A stretch of 12,502 bases of DNA from CAYXRK01 sp964467615 (lineage in GTDB: Bacteria > Hydrogenedentota > Hydrogenedentia > Hydrogenedentales > GCA-2746185). This document shows positions 5,532 through 12,502 of the stretch, piece after piece. A program made the position numbers and the translations under genes. Positions within the stretch are counted from its first letter, which is position 1. Every line of letters begins with the position of its first letter. The stretch is from positions 1-12,502 of the forward strand of contig CAYXRK010000148.1 of assembly GCA_964467615.1 (NCBI GenBank). The letters are read 5' to 3'. Below the pieces are notes generated by a model. It made no database searches and was not told where the DNA came from. It worked only from the letters and a program-made list of their open reading frames with translations.

Positions 5532-6770
5532 CTATTCGAAATCCGCGCACCAGCGGCCGGACTTAATCAGCGGGACGTTCTGTCCTGCGCGCAACACCGC
5601 GTCTACGTCGACCTGCTCGGACGAGATCATCATATCCGTGTGCACGGCGCTCTCGTTACATCCGCACGCTGCCGCCTCTTCGTTGTTCATCGCTTCGCCA
5701 TCGCGGATGCAAAACTTGTACGCCATGCCGATTGCAATGTGACACGCGGCGTTTTCGTCGAAGAGGATTTCGTGAAAGATAAGTCCGCTCCGGAAAATGG
5801 GCGAATCGACCCCGACGAGCGCCACTTCGCCGAGCCGCCGTGCGCCTTCGTCGGTATCGATGTACGCCTCGAACGTTTTCGCGCCGCGGTCCGCCGAGAA
5901 CTTCGTGAGCACGCCGTTCTCGAATTCGGCGCGAAGCCCTTCGACCGATTGGCCGTGAATCATGAACGGGCGCGTCGTCCGAACGACACCTTGCGTGCGG
6001 CGAAAGTCCGGCGTGGTGAACACCTCTTCCGTCGGCAGGTTTGGCTCGAACCATTTGCCGCGCGTGCTGCGTTCCTGTCCGCCCTTGAATATGGCGCGTT
6101 CCGTGAGGCCAACCGTCAAGTCCGTGCCGGGGCCCCGGAAATGCAGCGAGTCGATGCCCATTTCGGTGAGTTTCTTCGCCCGCGCATGCAGCTTCGCGTT
6201 GTGCGCCTTCCAAAGCGCGAGACAATCCGGCCGGTCGGCCCGGCATGCCGAGAGAATCGCCGCCCACAGCCGTTCGCACGCCACCTCCGGCGCTTCGCCG
6301 GGGAAGACCTTTTGGCCCCATTTCGGCGTGGCGGCGGCGACGACGGACCAATGCGCCTGCGAGCGCCCGACACCTTCCTCGTAGAACCGTTTCATCGCGC
6401 GGCGCTGGTGCGTGAACAGCGTGTTAAGCCGCTGCGCGTCGACGCCTTCGAACACGTCCGGGTCTTCCATGCCGAGCAGCTTGAGGTTCGCCGCCTGCGC
6501 GTCGACGAGTTCGTCATAACGGGCCTGCACGTGCGCCGGAACGTACTCGAGGTCGTTCGAGCGTGTCACTCGCAGCAACGTCGCGCGCGAGTCCGCCAAG
6601 TCCAGCGCCACGGCCTTTGCGCCGCGCGCGTAACATTTCTCGGCGATGAGCAGCGCGAAGTCGCGATGAATGGGCTCGGTCGAAATATTGACGATCTGAT
6701 CGGGCTGAACGTTCAAGCCGTGAACGGCGATGAGTTCGGCGTACCGGTCAAGAGCTTCGGGTGAGGGCAT
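5532..6770 (-). CDS. Aminopeptidase, M29 family
   Basis: This 412-residue protein has the typical length of M29 (AmpS/AmpT/PepS) metallo-aminopeptidases, which remove N-terminal residues from peptides using two metal ions. The expected ligands and catalytic residues occur in order and at almost the same numbers as in Thermus AmpT: E249 (NLPTEEVF), E315 (GEVALV), H344 (ENAACHIAIG), Y351 (GMAYKF), H377 and D379 (SAVHTDMMI). The N-terminal domain starts MPSPEALDRYAELIAVHGLNVQPDQIV, matching the family start, so ATG at 6770 is right despite a weak ribosome site. No signal peptide, so it is cytoplasmic. It lies 72 bp downstream of threonine synthase on the same strand, with no terminator seen between them. 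Confidence 0.94.
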   Translation of the reverse strand: MPSPEALDRYAELIAVHGLNVQPDQIVNISTEPIHRDFALLIAEKCYARGAKAVALDLADSRATLLRVTRSNDLEYVPAHVQARYDELVDAQAANLKLLGMEDPDVFEGVDAQRLNTLFTHQRRAMKRFYEEGVGRSQAHWSVVAAATPKWGQKVFPGEAPEVACERLWAAILSACRADRPDCLALWKAHNAKLHARAKKLTEMGIDSLHFRGPGTDLTVGLTERAIFKGGQERSTRGKWFEPNLPTEEVFTTPDFRRTQGVVRTTRPFMIHGQSVEGLRAEFENGVLTKFSADRGAKTFEAYIDTDEGARRLGEVALVGVDSPIFRSGLIFHEILFDENAACHIAIGMAYKFCIRDGEAMNNEEAAACGCNESAVHTDMMISSEQVDVDAVLRAGQNVPLIKSGRWCADFE

Positions 6771-6842
6771 CGGAAGGAGTTCCCGTTTGGTGGAAGACTC
6801 GGCCGATTGTCGCGCATTCCGTCTCCCAATTGCACGAACGGC

Positions 6843-8072
6843 TTACAGGTCCTCGTACCGAATCGGCTTGGTCCGATCCAGCCGCGCATCGACCGGCGGC
6901 ATCGGATACTTCAACGCCGTCGCGCAATTGAAGACTACCGCCGTCTCATCCGGCGATACACGCCCCGACGCGATTTCCTGTGTGTACGCCGCCAATGCAG
7001 CCGCGCCTTCGGGGCACAGCAGCAACCCCTCCTTCGCGGCGCACTCGTCTCGCGCGGCGATGATGGCGTGGTCATCCACCGCCGTGGCGAACCCGCCGCT
7101 CTCTCGGATCGCGCGAAGCATAAGGAAGTCGCCAATCGCGACAGGCACGCGAATCCCCGCGGCGACCGTGTGCGCGTTCGGCCACAGTTCGGCGAACTCG
7201 GCGCCCGCTTCATACGCCTTCACAATTGGCGCGCAGCCGCTCGCCTGCACGGCCACCATGCGCGGCAACGCGCCCGTGAGCCAGCCCATCGCGCGGAGTT
7301 CGTTGAACGCCTTCCACATGCCGATGAGGCCGGTGCCGCCGCCGGTGGGGTAGAAAATCACGTCCGGCACGCGCCAGCCGAGTTGGTCCGCCAGTTCGAG
7401 GCCCATCGTCTTCTTCCCCTCGATGCGGTGCGGTTCTTTCAGCGTCGAGAAATCGAACCAGCCCATTTTCTCCTTGCCCTCGCCCACGATTTTCCCGCAA
7501 TCGTTGATGAGGCCGTTCACCTTCCAAACCCTCGCGCCCTGCGCCGCGATCTCGCGCACGTTCACGTCCGGCGTGTCCTCCGGGCAAAACACGAACGCCT
7601 CGATGCCCGCGCGAGACGCATACGCCGCGAGCGCCGCGCCCGCGTTGCCGTTCGTCGGCATGGCCACGCGGCGTATGCCGAGTTCCTTTGCCATGCACAC
7701 CGCGAGGCACAACCCGCGCGCCTTGAACGATCCCGTCGGCAGCCGCCCCTCGTCCTTGACGATCAGCTTTCCCGGTTGCGGCGCGAGCGTGTTCAGTTCG
7801 ATGAGCGGCGTTTCGTTCTCGCCCAGGCTCACGATGTTCTCGGCGCGCCGCACGGGCAGAAACTCGCGGTACCGCCAAATTCCCGCGGGCCGCCGCGCAA
7901 GATCGGCCTTACTCACCGCCCGCGCGATTCCCTCCAAATCGTACCGCACCAACAACGGCTTACCCGCCTTGGACAACCCATGCACCTGGTCTGCGGGATA
8001 GTGATCACCCGCAAGCCCGCACTCTAGATGCGTGACGAACGTCGGCAGTTGCGCAACAAAACTCATTATCAT
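6843..8072 (-). CDS. thrC: Threonine synthase
   Basis: This PLP-dependent enzyme converts O-phosphohomoserine to threonine, the last step of threonine biosynthesis. At 409 residues it fits the type related to Thermus/archaeal ThrC. Landmarks are the N-terminal THLECGLAGDHYPADQVHGLSKAGKPLLVRYDLE, GENETPLIEL (84-93), the Schiff-base lysine K117 in LPTGSFKARG, the asparagine loop PTNGNAG (139-145) and the phosphate-binding PTGGGTGLIG (242-251). The zinc-ribbon cysteines of some relatives are reduced to one. The start is ATG at 8072 (GGGGA 8 nt upstream), with ATG at 8066 also possible. The open frame continues upstream to 8276, but that extension lies in the 165-bp repeat and is not coding. The aminopeptidase gene follows. 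Confidence 0.94.
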   Translation of the reverse strand: MIMSFVAQLPTFVTHLECGLAGDHYPADQVHGLSKAGKPLLVRYDLEGIARAVSKADLARRPAGIWRYREFLPVRRAENIVSLGENETPLIELNTLAPQPGKLIVKDEGRLPTGSFKARGLCLAVCMAKELGIRRVAMPTNGNAGAALAAYASRAGIEAFVFCPEDTPDVNVREIAAQGARVWKVNGLINDCGKIVGEGKEKMGWFDFSTLKEPHRIEGKKTMGLELADQLGWRVPDVIFYPTGGGTGLIGMWKAFNELRAMGWLTGALPRMVAVQASGCAPIVKAYEAGAEFAELWPNAHTVAAGIRVPVAIGDFLMLRAIRESGGFATAVDDHAIIAARDECAAKEGLLLCPEGAAALAAYTQEIASGRVSPDETAVVFNCATALKYPMPPVDARLDRTKPIRYEDL

Positions 8073-8092
8073 TAAATAGATCCCCGGCGCGG

Positions 8093-8098
8093 ATTGTA
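8093..8098 (-). promoter_or_regulatory. Candidate -10 box of thrC
   Basis: TACAAT on the minus strand lies about 20 nt upstream of the thrC ATG, giving a leader of about 14 nt that includes the GGGGA ribosome site. No convincing -35 box is visible at 16-18 nt spacing, so this is tentative. Confidence 0.3.
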
Positions 8099-8162
8099 CT
8101 GGGGTACCCTCTGGCGACGCATCAGGTTTGCGACTGCTGGTCTGGCGCTTCTTCAAGAGTGC

Positions 8163-8652
8163 GCATGATACATAGTGAAACTCGGGGAACAAGGAAACAG
8201 TCGCACGGCGCAATCGGGTTGACGGAGGGAAGCGCCATAGGCGCGAAAGCATTGTAGCTTGGCGCGTGAGCGCCAAGTGCGTAGAGCCCGCCTCAATCTG
8301 TCAAGCCCTGAAGGGGCGAAAGAATGAGCATGATACAAAGTGAAACTCGGGGAACAAGGAAACAGCAGCGCGGTACAATCGGGTTGACGGAGGGAAGCGC
8401 CATAGGCGCGAAAGCATTGTAGCTTGGCGCGTGAGCGCCAAGTGCGTAGAGCCCGCCTCAATCTGTCAAGCCCTGAAGGGGCGAAAGAATGAGCATGATA
8501 CAAAGTGAAACTCGGGGAACAAGGAAACAGCAGCGCGGTACAATCGGGTTGACGGAGGGAAGCGCCATAGGCGCGAAAGCATTGTAGCTTGGCGCGTGAG
8601 CGCCAAGTGCGTAGCGCCCACGCTAATAAGCCCTGAAGGGGCGAAAGAATGG
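8163..8652. repeat. Tandem array: three copies of a 165-bp hairpin-rich repeat
   Basis: Units begin at 8163, 8328 and 8493 (period exactly 165 bp). Copies 1 and 2 agree from CAATCGGG to the end of the unit and differ at a few bases before that. Copies 2 and 3 are identical over 122 nt (8328-8449 versus 8493-8614), then copy 3 carries a replaced segment 5 bp shorter. Each unit contains GCGCC-ATA-GGCGC, the perfect stem CTTGGCGC-GTGA-GCGCCAAG with a GNRA-type tetraloop (8258-8277 in copy 1), and an AAGCCCTGAAGGGGCGAAAGA tail with its own short stem. The array fills most of the gap between thrC and the DUF433 gene. The 617-bp stretch 8073-8689 has no gene. Confidence 0.92.
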
Positions 8653-8689
8653 GCACTCAGGTACGATCCTGTAAACTTGAAATATCGCC

Positions 8690-8905
8690 ATGTACGACCG
8701 CATAACTTTCGACAAAGACATCATTGGCGGCCGCGCATGCATTCGCGGCATGCGCATCACCGCATCGCTTCTCATAAACCTCGTTGCGAACGGTATGTCG
8801 ACTGAAGACATCATGCGCGAATATCCGGACATCGAACCGGAAGATATTCGGCAAGCGCTCCTATGCGCAGCCCTTCGCGTGCGGGACGAGAATATCTCTG
8901 TCTAA
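8690..8905 (+). CDS. DUF433 family antitoxin-like protein, orphan
   Basis: This 71-residue protein matches DUF433 in length and order: FDKDIIGGRACIRGMRI (residues 7-23, the 'G-x-P/A-x-I-x-G-x-RI' core), then a helical SLLINLVANGMSTEDIMREYPDIEPEDIRQALLCAALRVRDE. DUF433 proteins are small helix-turn-helix-like antitoxins, usually followed by a DUF5615 PIN-like toxin gene. Here the next gene is on the opposite strand (27-bp gap) and is DUF2971, so the toxin is absent. No clear ribosome site precedes the ATG; a TACGAT box at 8662-8667 is a weak promoter candidate. Family call is firm; the antitoxin role comes from the family. Confidence 0.88.
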   Translation: MYDRITFDKDIIGGRACIRGMRITASLLINLVANGMSTEDIMREYPDIEPEDIRQALLCAALRVRDENISV

Positions 8906-8932
8906 CTTTGAAAATCCGCCCTTGCAACGAAG

Positions 8933-9814
8933 CTACGCGGGCTCGAACTCTAAAGCGAAAGTGTTTTTGGCTCGCACCGCACGCAGCAAAGTCGCGGATA
9001 TCTTGTTTTGATCGAGCGCCAAACGAACCTCCGACTCTACATCGCTGTCCGCGCGACATCCAAGGATCACTTCGGCGATATGTTCAGCCGGGATTCTGAC
9101 ACTACGACGCGTGCCGCCAATGTATACAAATCGATACTCTTGCTCATAGTTCCAATACTCTGCTTTTGTTCTGACAACTTCTTTCAAAAAATCAAGATGA
9201 TCTTCCAGATCAAAGAAATTAGCTTTTGGATACTTCCGACTGTACAAGACTTTTTCGAGGTTCACTGATTGAGGTGGCCTCCAGGTCCTTGAGCGCATGA
9301 AAAACGTTTTCTTTAGAGCACCTGACTTTAAGCCGACACATACCCCTTTGTGGTCGGACGCGTAGTGAGACCACATCAAAGGATTGTCACGAAGACTTGT
9401 CAGAGAACATATGCCCACAGTCTTATAATGCCTTTCTTGATATCGCAATCGATTTTGCTCAAAACCCTCAGGAGTTTGTCTCTTCCTCTCTTTCACTCCC
9501 TTTCTCGCAAGACGCGATTGCTTGGCGGGCGAAAGTTCTGGGTGAGATGCCATTGCGGATCTGCGCGCTGCATCGAAGAGAAGATCATTGTCATCAAGAG
9601 GAAACTCAAAGTTCTGCAAACACTCGAATGGATCGTTGAACTCTTCAGGACTGTTGAAATAGACCTCAAGGTTAGTGAGTAGTCGCTTGGAAAAAGCCTC
9701 AGTGGACCGAATGCCTACCGCCCACGATCGATACTTGTAGAGTATCGGTGGGTGACCTTCCCCTTCGGCGGCACTGTCATCGATACCGTGATGATCGGAT
9801 GAAATGGATGGCAT
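8933..9814 (-). CDS. DUF2971 family protein
   Basis: This protein of about 293 residues shows the DUF2971 landmarks: ILYKYRSW near the N-terminus, VYFNSPEEFNDPFEC, CSLTSLRDNPLMWSHYASDHKGVCVGL in the middle, a VLYSRKYPKA strand, and EYWNYEQEYRFVYIGG toward the C-terminus. The biochemical function of the family is unknown; members are often found in accessory regions. ATG at 9814 is used; an in-frame TTG at 9826 is possible, and neither has a good ribosome site. The gene is more A/T-rich than the thrC block or the large gene upstream, and it begins 31 bp after that gene ends on the same strand. Read-through transcription is possible, but a functional link is not implied. Confidence 0.88.
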   Translation of the reverse strand: MPSISSDHHGIDDSAAEGEGHPPILYKYRSWAVGIRSTEAFSKRLLTNLEVYFNSPEEFNDPFECLQNFEFPLDDNDLLFDAARRSAMASHPELSPAKQSRLARKGVKERKRQTPEGFEQNRLRYQERHYKTVGICSLTSLRDNPLMWSHYASDHKGVCVGLKSGALKKTFFMRSRTWRPPQSVNLEKVLYSRKYPKANFFDLEDHLDFLKEVVRTKAEYWNYEQEYRFVYIGGTRRSVRIPAEHIAEVILGCRADSDVESEVRLALDQNKISATLLRAVRAKNTFALEFEPA

Positions 9815-9845
9815 GGACGAGGTCAATAATTAGATCGGGTGTGTC

Positions 9846-12502
9846 CTACGGCCGCTCAATCAGCACCGCTTCCAGCGTTTCCTTGCCGACAATCGACCCA
9901 TCCGCGTTCATGTCCCAGGCGTCGGTGAGCGTGAGTCCGAGGCCGGGATCGATGGCTTCGTTGAGATCGTCCAGGTAGTCCTGCCCCGTAACTTTGTGCC
10001 ACAGAAAGGCATGGAATTCGCCAGAAGCGGTCGTCGATTGGCCGACGATCTCGTTCGAATTGTTAATCGCTCGGCCGATGCTGGTCGTGCCGCCGAGCGT
10101 CCCGATGTCCTCCATGCCGGGCCCCGGACGGAAGAAGAACGCGTGGACTTCCCCCGACGACGTTTCGGAGTACCCGGTAATCCTACCCGTGGAGTTAATG
10201 CCCGTCGCCTCGGCATCATCCCCGCCGAGCGATCCCAAGGACTGCGCTGTTCCCACTCCGGTCCACCGGCACACGACGTAGTTGCCCGCCAAGTTTTGGG
10301 AACTTCCGACGATCGTACCCGAGTTGTTGATGTCCTGCGCGGAGGCGTCGTCGCCCAAGAGGAGCAGCCCGAGATCCTGCATGCCATTGGTGGAGTCCCA
10401 CATGAACGCGCGCCGGCTGCCATTGGCCAGGGTACTGTCGCCCACAACGACGCCGCTGTCGTTGACGCCCCAGGCGCGGCTTTCGTCGCCGCCCAGCGTG
10501 CCGAGCAACGTCATGTCGTCTGCGCTCGTGTCGTAGAAAAACGCTTCCTTGGTCAAGTCGTCAAACTCGATATAGCCCACGACGTCGCCGTCCGCGTTGA
10601 TATCTAGACCGTAACTTCGGAGGGCGTTTCCGTCGCCGATTCCGATGTCGATCTGGCCGTCGACCGCGTTCCATCGAAACGCGTGGCGGTAGTTCGCCGA
10701 AACGAAGATGAGCGAGAAGCCGCAGACCTCGCCGTTGTCGTTGATGCCGGTGGCTTCGCTTCCGACGCCGCCGAGCGTGCCCAGTTGCGTGACCGGCCAG
10801 GTCGCCGTGAGGCCGTGAAACGTGAAATGCGTCGCGTTGAACTCGATCGTCGGCACGCCCGAGGACAGGTACACCGCGTCCGAAATGCCATCCCTGCGCC
10901 ACTCTCCCAGCGTCTCGTCGAAGAAGGCCGCGCCCGGCGTGCTACCGGGCGGCAAGGAGATAAGCGACGGCATCGACACGTGCACCGGCGCGCTGAACAT
11001 GATGCCGTCCGGGCCGAGTTCCGCGCCGTTGACCAAGGTAAGCAAGGGGACATCGAGGACGTCCGGCAGGCTTCCGATCGTGACCACCGTGCGCGTCGAA
11101 ATCGCGGACGGCGGCACATCGACGCTCGCTCCGTCCAGCGGATCGCCCGGCGCGACGACGACGATGCTGTTCGACTTGGCGGGCTCGGCGATGCCCGCGG
11201 CGAGAATCGGGCGGCGCGTGATGGTGATGGGCGCGATGGCCGTCGCGGAACTGCCGCGTTCGGTCGTTACGATCAATCGCGCGGGATACGCACCGCGGGC
11301 AATACCTTCGGCGTAGACGTGCGACGGGCTCTGCTCGGTGCTCGATGCGCCGTCGCCGAAGTTCCATGCGAACGTTACGCCGCCGCCGAAGGGGTCTTCG
11401 CCTTCGCCGGTGAACTGCACCGCGAGCGGCGTCGGGCCTGCGAGCACGTCGCTCGATGCGGACACGATGGGCAGTCCCGCGCCCGCGTCGATTTGCAACT
11501 CCGTGCTGGCCGTGTTGCCGCTGTTGTCTTCGACGGTCAAGGTCGCCGCGTAGCGGTTCTCTTCCGCATACGTATGCACGACGATGGATCCGGCGGCGTC
11601 TTCCTGAACGCCGTCGCGCACATCGAAGTCCCACGAGTACCGCGCGATGCCCCACTCGTCCGACGACGCCGAACCGTCGAACGTGACTTCCAGCGGTATC
11701 GGCCCTTCGAGCGGATCGACGCTACCGATCGCGCCGGGCGCTTGCAGATCTACGACGCCGTGCGGCCCGCCGTCCGCGCCAACGTCGTTGCGCGACCCGT
11801 CGAGATCGTTGAACTCCACGTCTGGACTACCCGTATCGCGCAACGCCGAATCCGCGCCGAGATGAACATTTCCGGTGAAATCGTTTACGAACCCGGGATC
11901 CGCCGTAAAGTCATTGGGCAGCCGGCCATGTCCTTCCGGTTCATTTATATTCCCGAAATACGCGTTGTATCCACCGGTAAACGGCGTCGAAGACGCCATC
12001 GTGAACGGTACCACGTTATTCAGAAAGAGACAATTGCGCACCGTCAAGGCGCTAACTGAAGTGGGCGCGAGGACCCCGTAAACATTCGCCCTGAATACGG
12101 TATTGTCCACCGTCGCGGAACTTAATTCGCCCAGCCAAATCCCTGCATAGCCCGCTAACCAGCAATTGCTAATCGTCGTTGTCGTATTGTCCGTTGTGTC
12201 GATGCAGAGATAATCCAGACTTAGGATGGTGAATCCGCGTAGCACACAATCGTTCCGGAGGGTCATATTCGAAGAACCAAAACCCTTGGCCGGGAAATTG
12301 ATCCGCGTGTGGAAGCTGCCGTGCGTGGATACTAGCGACATACCCGCCCGAAGCACGACCCTTTCCGCGTATTCTCCAGGCCGCACCAGGGTCAGAAGCG
12401 CATCCGCGTCGACCGCCTGCGTGATAGTTCGAAATGGAAACTCAGTCGAACCGTCTTCAGTGCCGGTATCGTTTGATGCATCGACGTGCTTAATGCCGCC
12501 CA
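9846..12502 (-). CDS. Large secreted-type beta-helix / PKD / HAF-repeat protein, 5' end beyond window
   Basis: The frame is open to the right edge, so the N-terminus and any signal peptide are outside. The GTG at 12386 is internal: the 38 codons before it read GGIKHVDASNDTGTEDGSTE followed by FPFRTITQAVDADALLTL, a classic entry into a parallel beta-helix. About 885 codons are in view. Numbering from the first whole codon, a beta-helix spans about 1-250 and ends with the typical ADPGFVNDFTGNVHLGADSALRDTGSPDVEFNDLDGSRNDVGADGGP-type block. Two PKD domains follow (about 255-340 with RYSWDFD, and 345-430 with FAWNFGDG...SHVYAE), then a ZU5-like segment (about 440-560). Seven HAF repeats ('G-IN-x-x-G-x-VVG') occupy about 570-880. 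This suggests a cell-surface or secreted binding or carbohydrate-related protein. No C-terminal anchor or sorting signal is seen (ends LIERP). No catalytic site identified. Confidence 0.93.
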   Translation of the reverse strand, partial: GGIKHVDASNDTGTEDGSTEFPFRTITQAVDADALLTLVRPGEYAERVVLRAGMSLVSTHGSFHTRINFPAKGFGSSNMTLRNDCVLRGFTILSLDYLCIDTTDNTTTTISNCWLAGYAGIWLGELSSATVDNTVFRANVYGVLAPTSVSALTVRNCLFLNNVVPFTMASSTPFTGGYNAYFGNINEPEGHGRLPNDFTADPGFVNDFTGNVHLGADSALRDTGSPDVEFNDLDGSRNDVGADGGPHGVVDLQAPGAIGSVDPLEGPIPLEVTFDGSASSDEWGIARYSWDFDVRDGVQEDAAGSIVVHTYAEENRYAATLTVEDNSGNTASTELQIDAGAGLPIVSASSDVLAGPTPLAVQFTGEGEDPFGGGVTFAWNFGDGASSTEQSPSHVYAEGIARGAYPARLIVTTERGSSATAIAPITITRRPILAAGIAEPAKSNSIVVVAPGDPLDGASVDVPPSAISTRTVVTIGSLPDVLDVPLLTLVNGAELGPDGIMFSAPVHVSMPSLISLPPGSTPGAAFFDETLGEWRRDGISDAVYLSSGVPTIEFNATHFTFHGLTATWPVTQLGTLGGVGSEATGINDNGEVCGFSLIFVSANYRHAFRWNAVDGQIDIGIGDGNALRSYGLDINADGDVVGYIEFDDLTKEAFFYDTSADDMTLLGTLGGDESRAWGVNDSGVVVGDSTLANGSRRAFMWDSTNGMQDLGLLLLGDDASAQDINNSGTIVGSSQNLAGNYVVCRWTGVGTAQSLGSLGGDDAEATGINSTGRITGYSETSSGEVHAFFFRPGPGMEDIGTLGGTTSIGRAINNSNEIVGQSTTASGEFHAFLWHKVTGQDYLDDLNEAIDPGLGLTLTDAWDMNADGSIVGKETLEAVLIERP

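Noticed and set aside
8073..8276. N-terminal extension of threonine synthase by 68 residues
   Set aside because: The extension reads into the tandem repeat; the ATG at 8072 has a good ribosome site, and family homology starts there.
8153..8656. Long minus-strand open frame giving three 55-residue protein repeats
   Set aside because: It exists because the 165-bp repeat period is divisible by three. It runs across hairpins, has no ribosome site or recognisable fold, and the unit is non-coding in character.
8932..8947. 16-nt match (15/16) to 1578-1593
   Set aside because: It falls on the stop codon and last residues of the DUF2971 gene; too short to separate from chance without a genome-wide count.
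10683..12059. Long plus-strand open frame opposite the HAF/PKD gene
   Set aside because: It is the Arg/Ala-rich shadow of a GC-rich gene on the other strand; the real domains are on the minus strand.

Overview
The window reads as a moderately GC-rich, probably Gram-negative bacterial chromosome segment. Supporting signs are GC-biased third codon positions in the housekeeping genes, a Sec signal peptide with no lipobox or cell-wall anchor, HAF/PKD/beta-helix surface-protein architecture, and abundant hairpin-rich non-coding repeats. That combination is familiar from large-genome environmental lineages (Planctomycetes/PVC-like, Hydrogenedentes-like, or similar). The lineage is an inference from style; no marker gene is present.

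Region 1 (about 1-2950) is an accessory stretch. It holds a visibly more A/T-rich DUF3800-like gene whose N-terminus is missing, an orphan HigA/HI1420-type helix-turn-helix antitoxin, and a complete AbrB-type antitoxin/Doc toxin pair. The pair sits between two directly repeated copies of a two-block, roughly 50+25 bp non-coding sequence. Its promoter carries a perfect 20-bp palindrome fused to an extended -10 box, a likely autoregulatory operator. About 500 bp (1446-1946) and 360 bp (2594-2954) have no credible gene and are filled with inverted and dispersed repeats.

Region 2 (about 2950-8075) is a GC-rich housekeeping block. It contains an exported calcineurin-like/purple-acid-type phosphatase (minus) divergent from an MFS transporter (plus), then, convergent with the transporter, a threonine synthase followed by an M29 aminopeptidase on the minus strand, 72 bp apart and probably co-transcribed.

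Region 3 (about 8075-9830) is a second accessory island. It has three head-to-tail copies of a 165-bp hairpin-rich repeat directly upstream of thrC, a lone DUF433 antitoxin-like gene, and a convergent DUF2971 gene.

Region 4 (9846-12502) is a large secreted-type protein on the minus strand. It runs off the right edge and combines a parallel beta-helix, two PKD domains, a ZU5-like segment and seven HAF repeats spaced about 45 residues apart, suggesting a seven-bladed propeller.

No rRNA, tRNA, CRISPR array, transposase or integrase was seen. The most noteworthy items are the repeat-flanked toxin-antitoxin cassette with its operator, the 165-bp tandem array, and the nested inverted repeat at 1516-1582. 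I see no convincing new multi-gene system.
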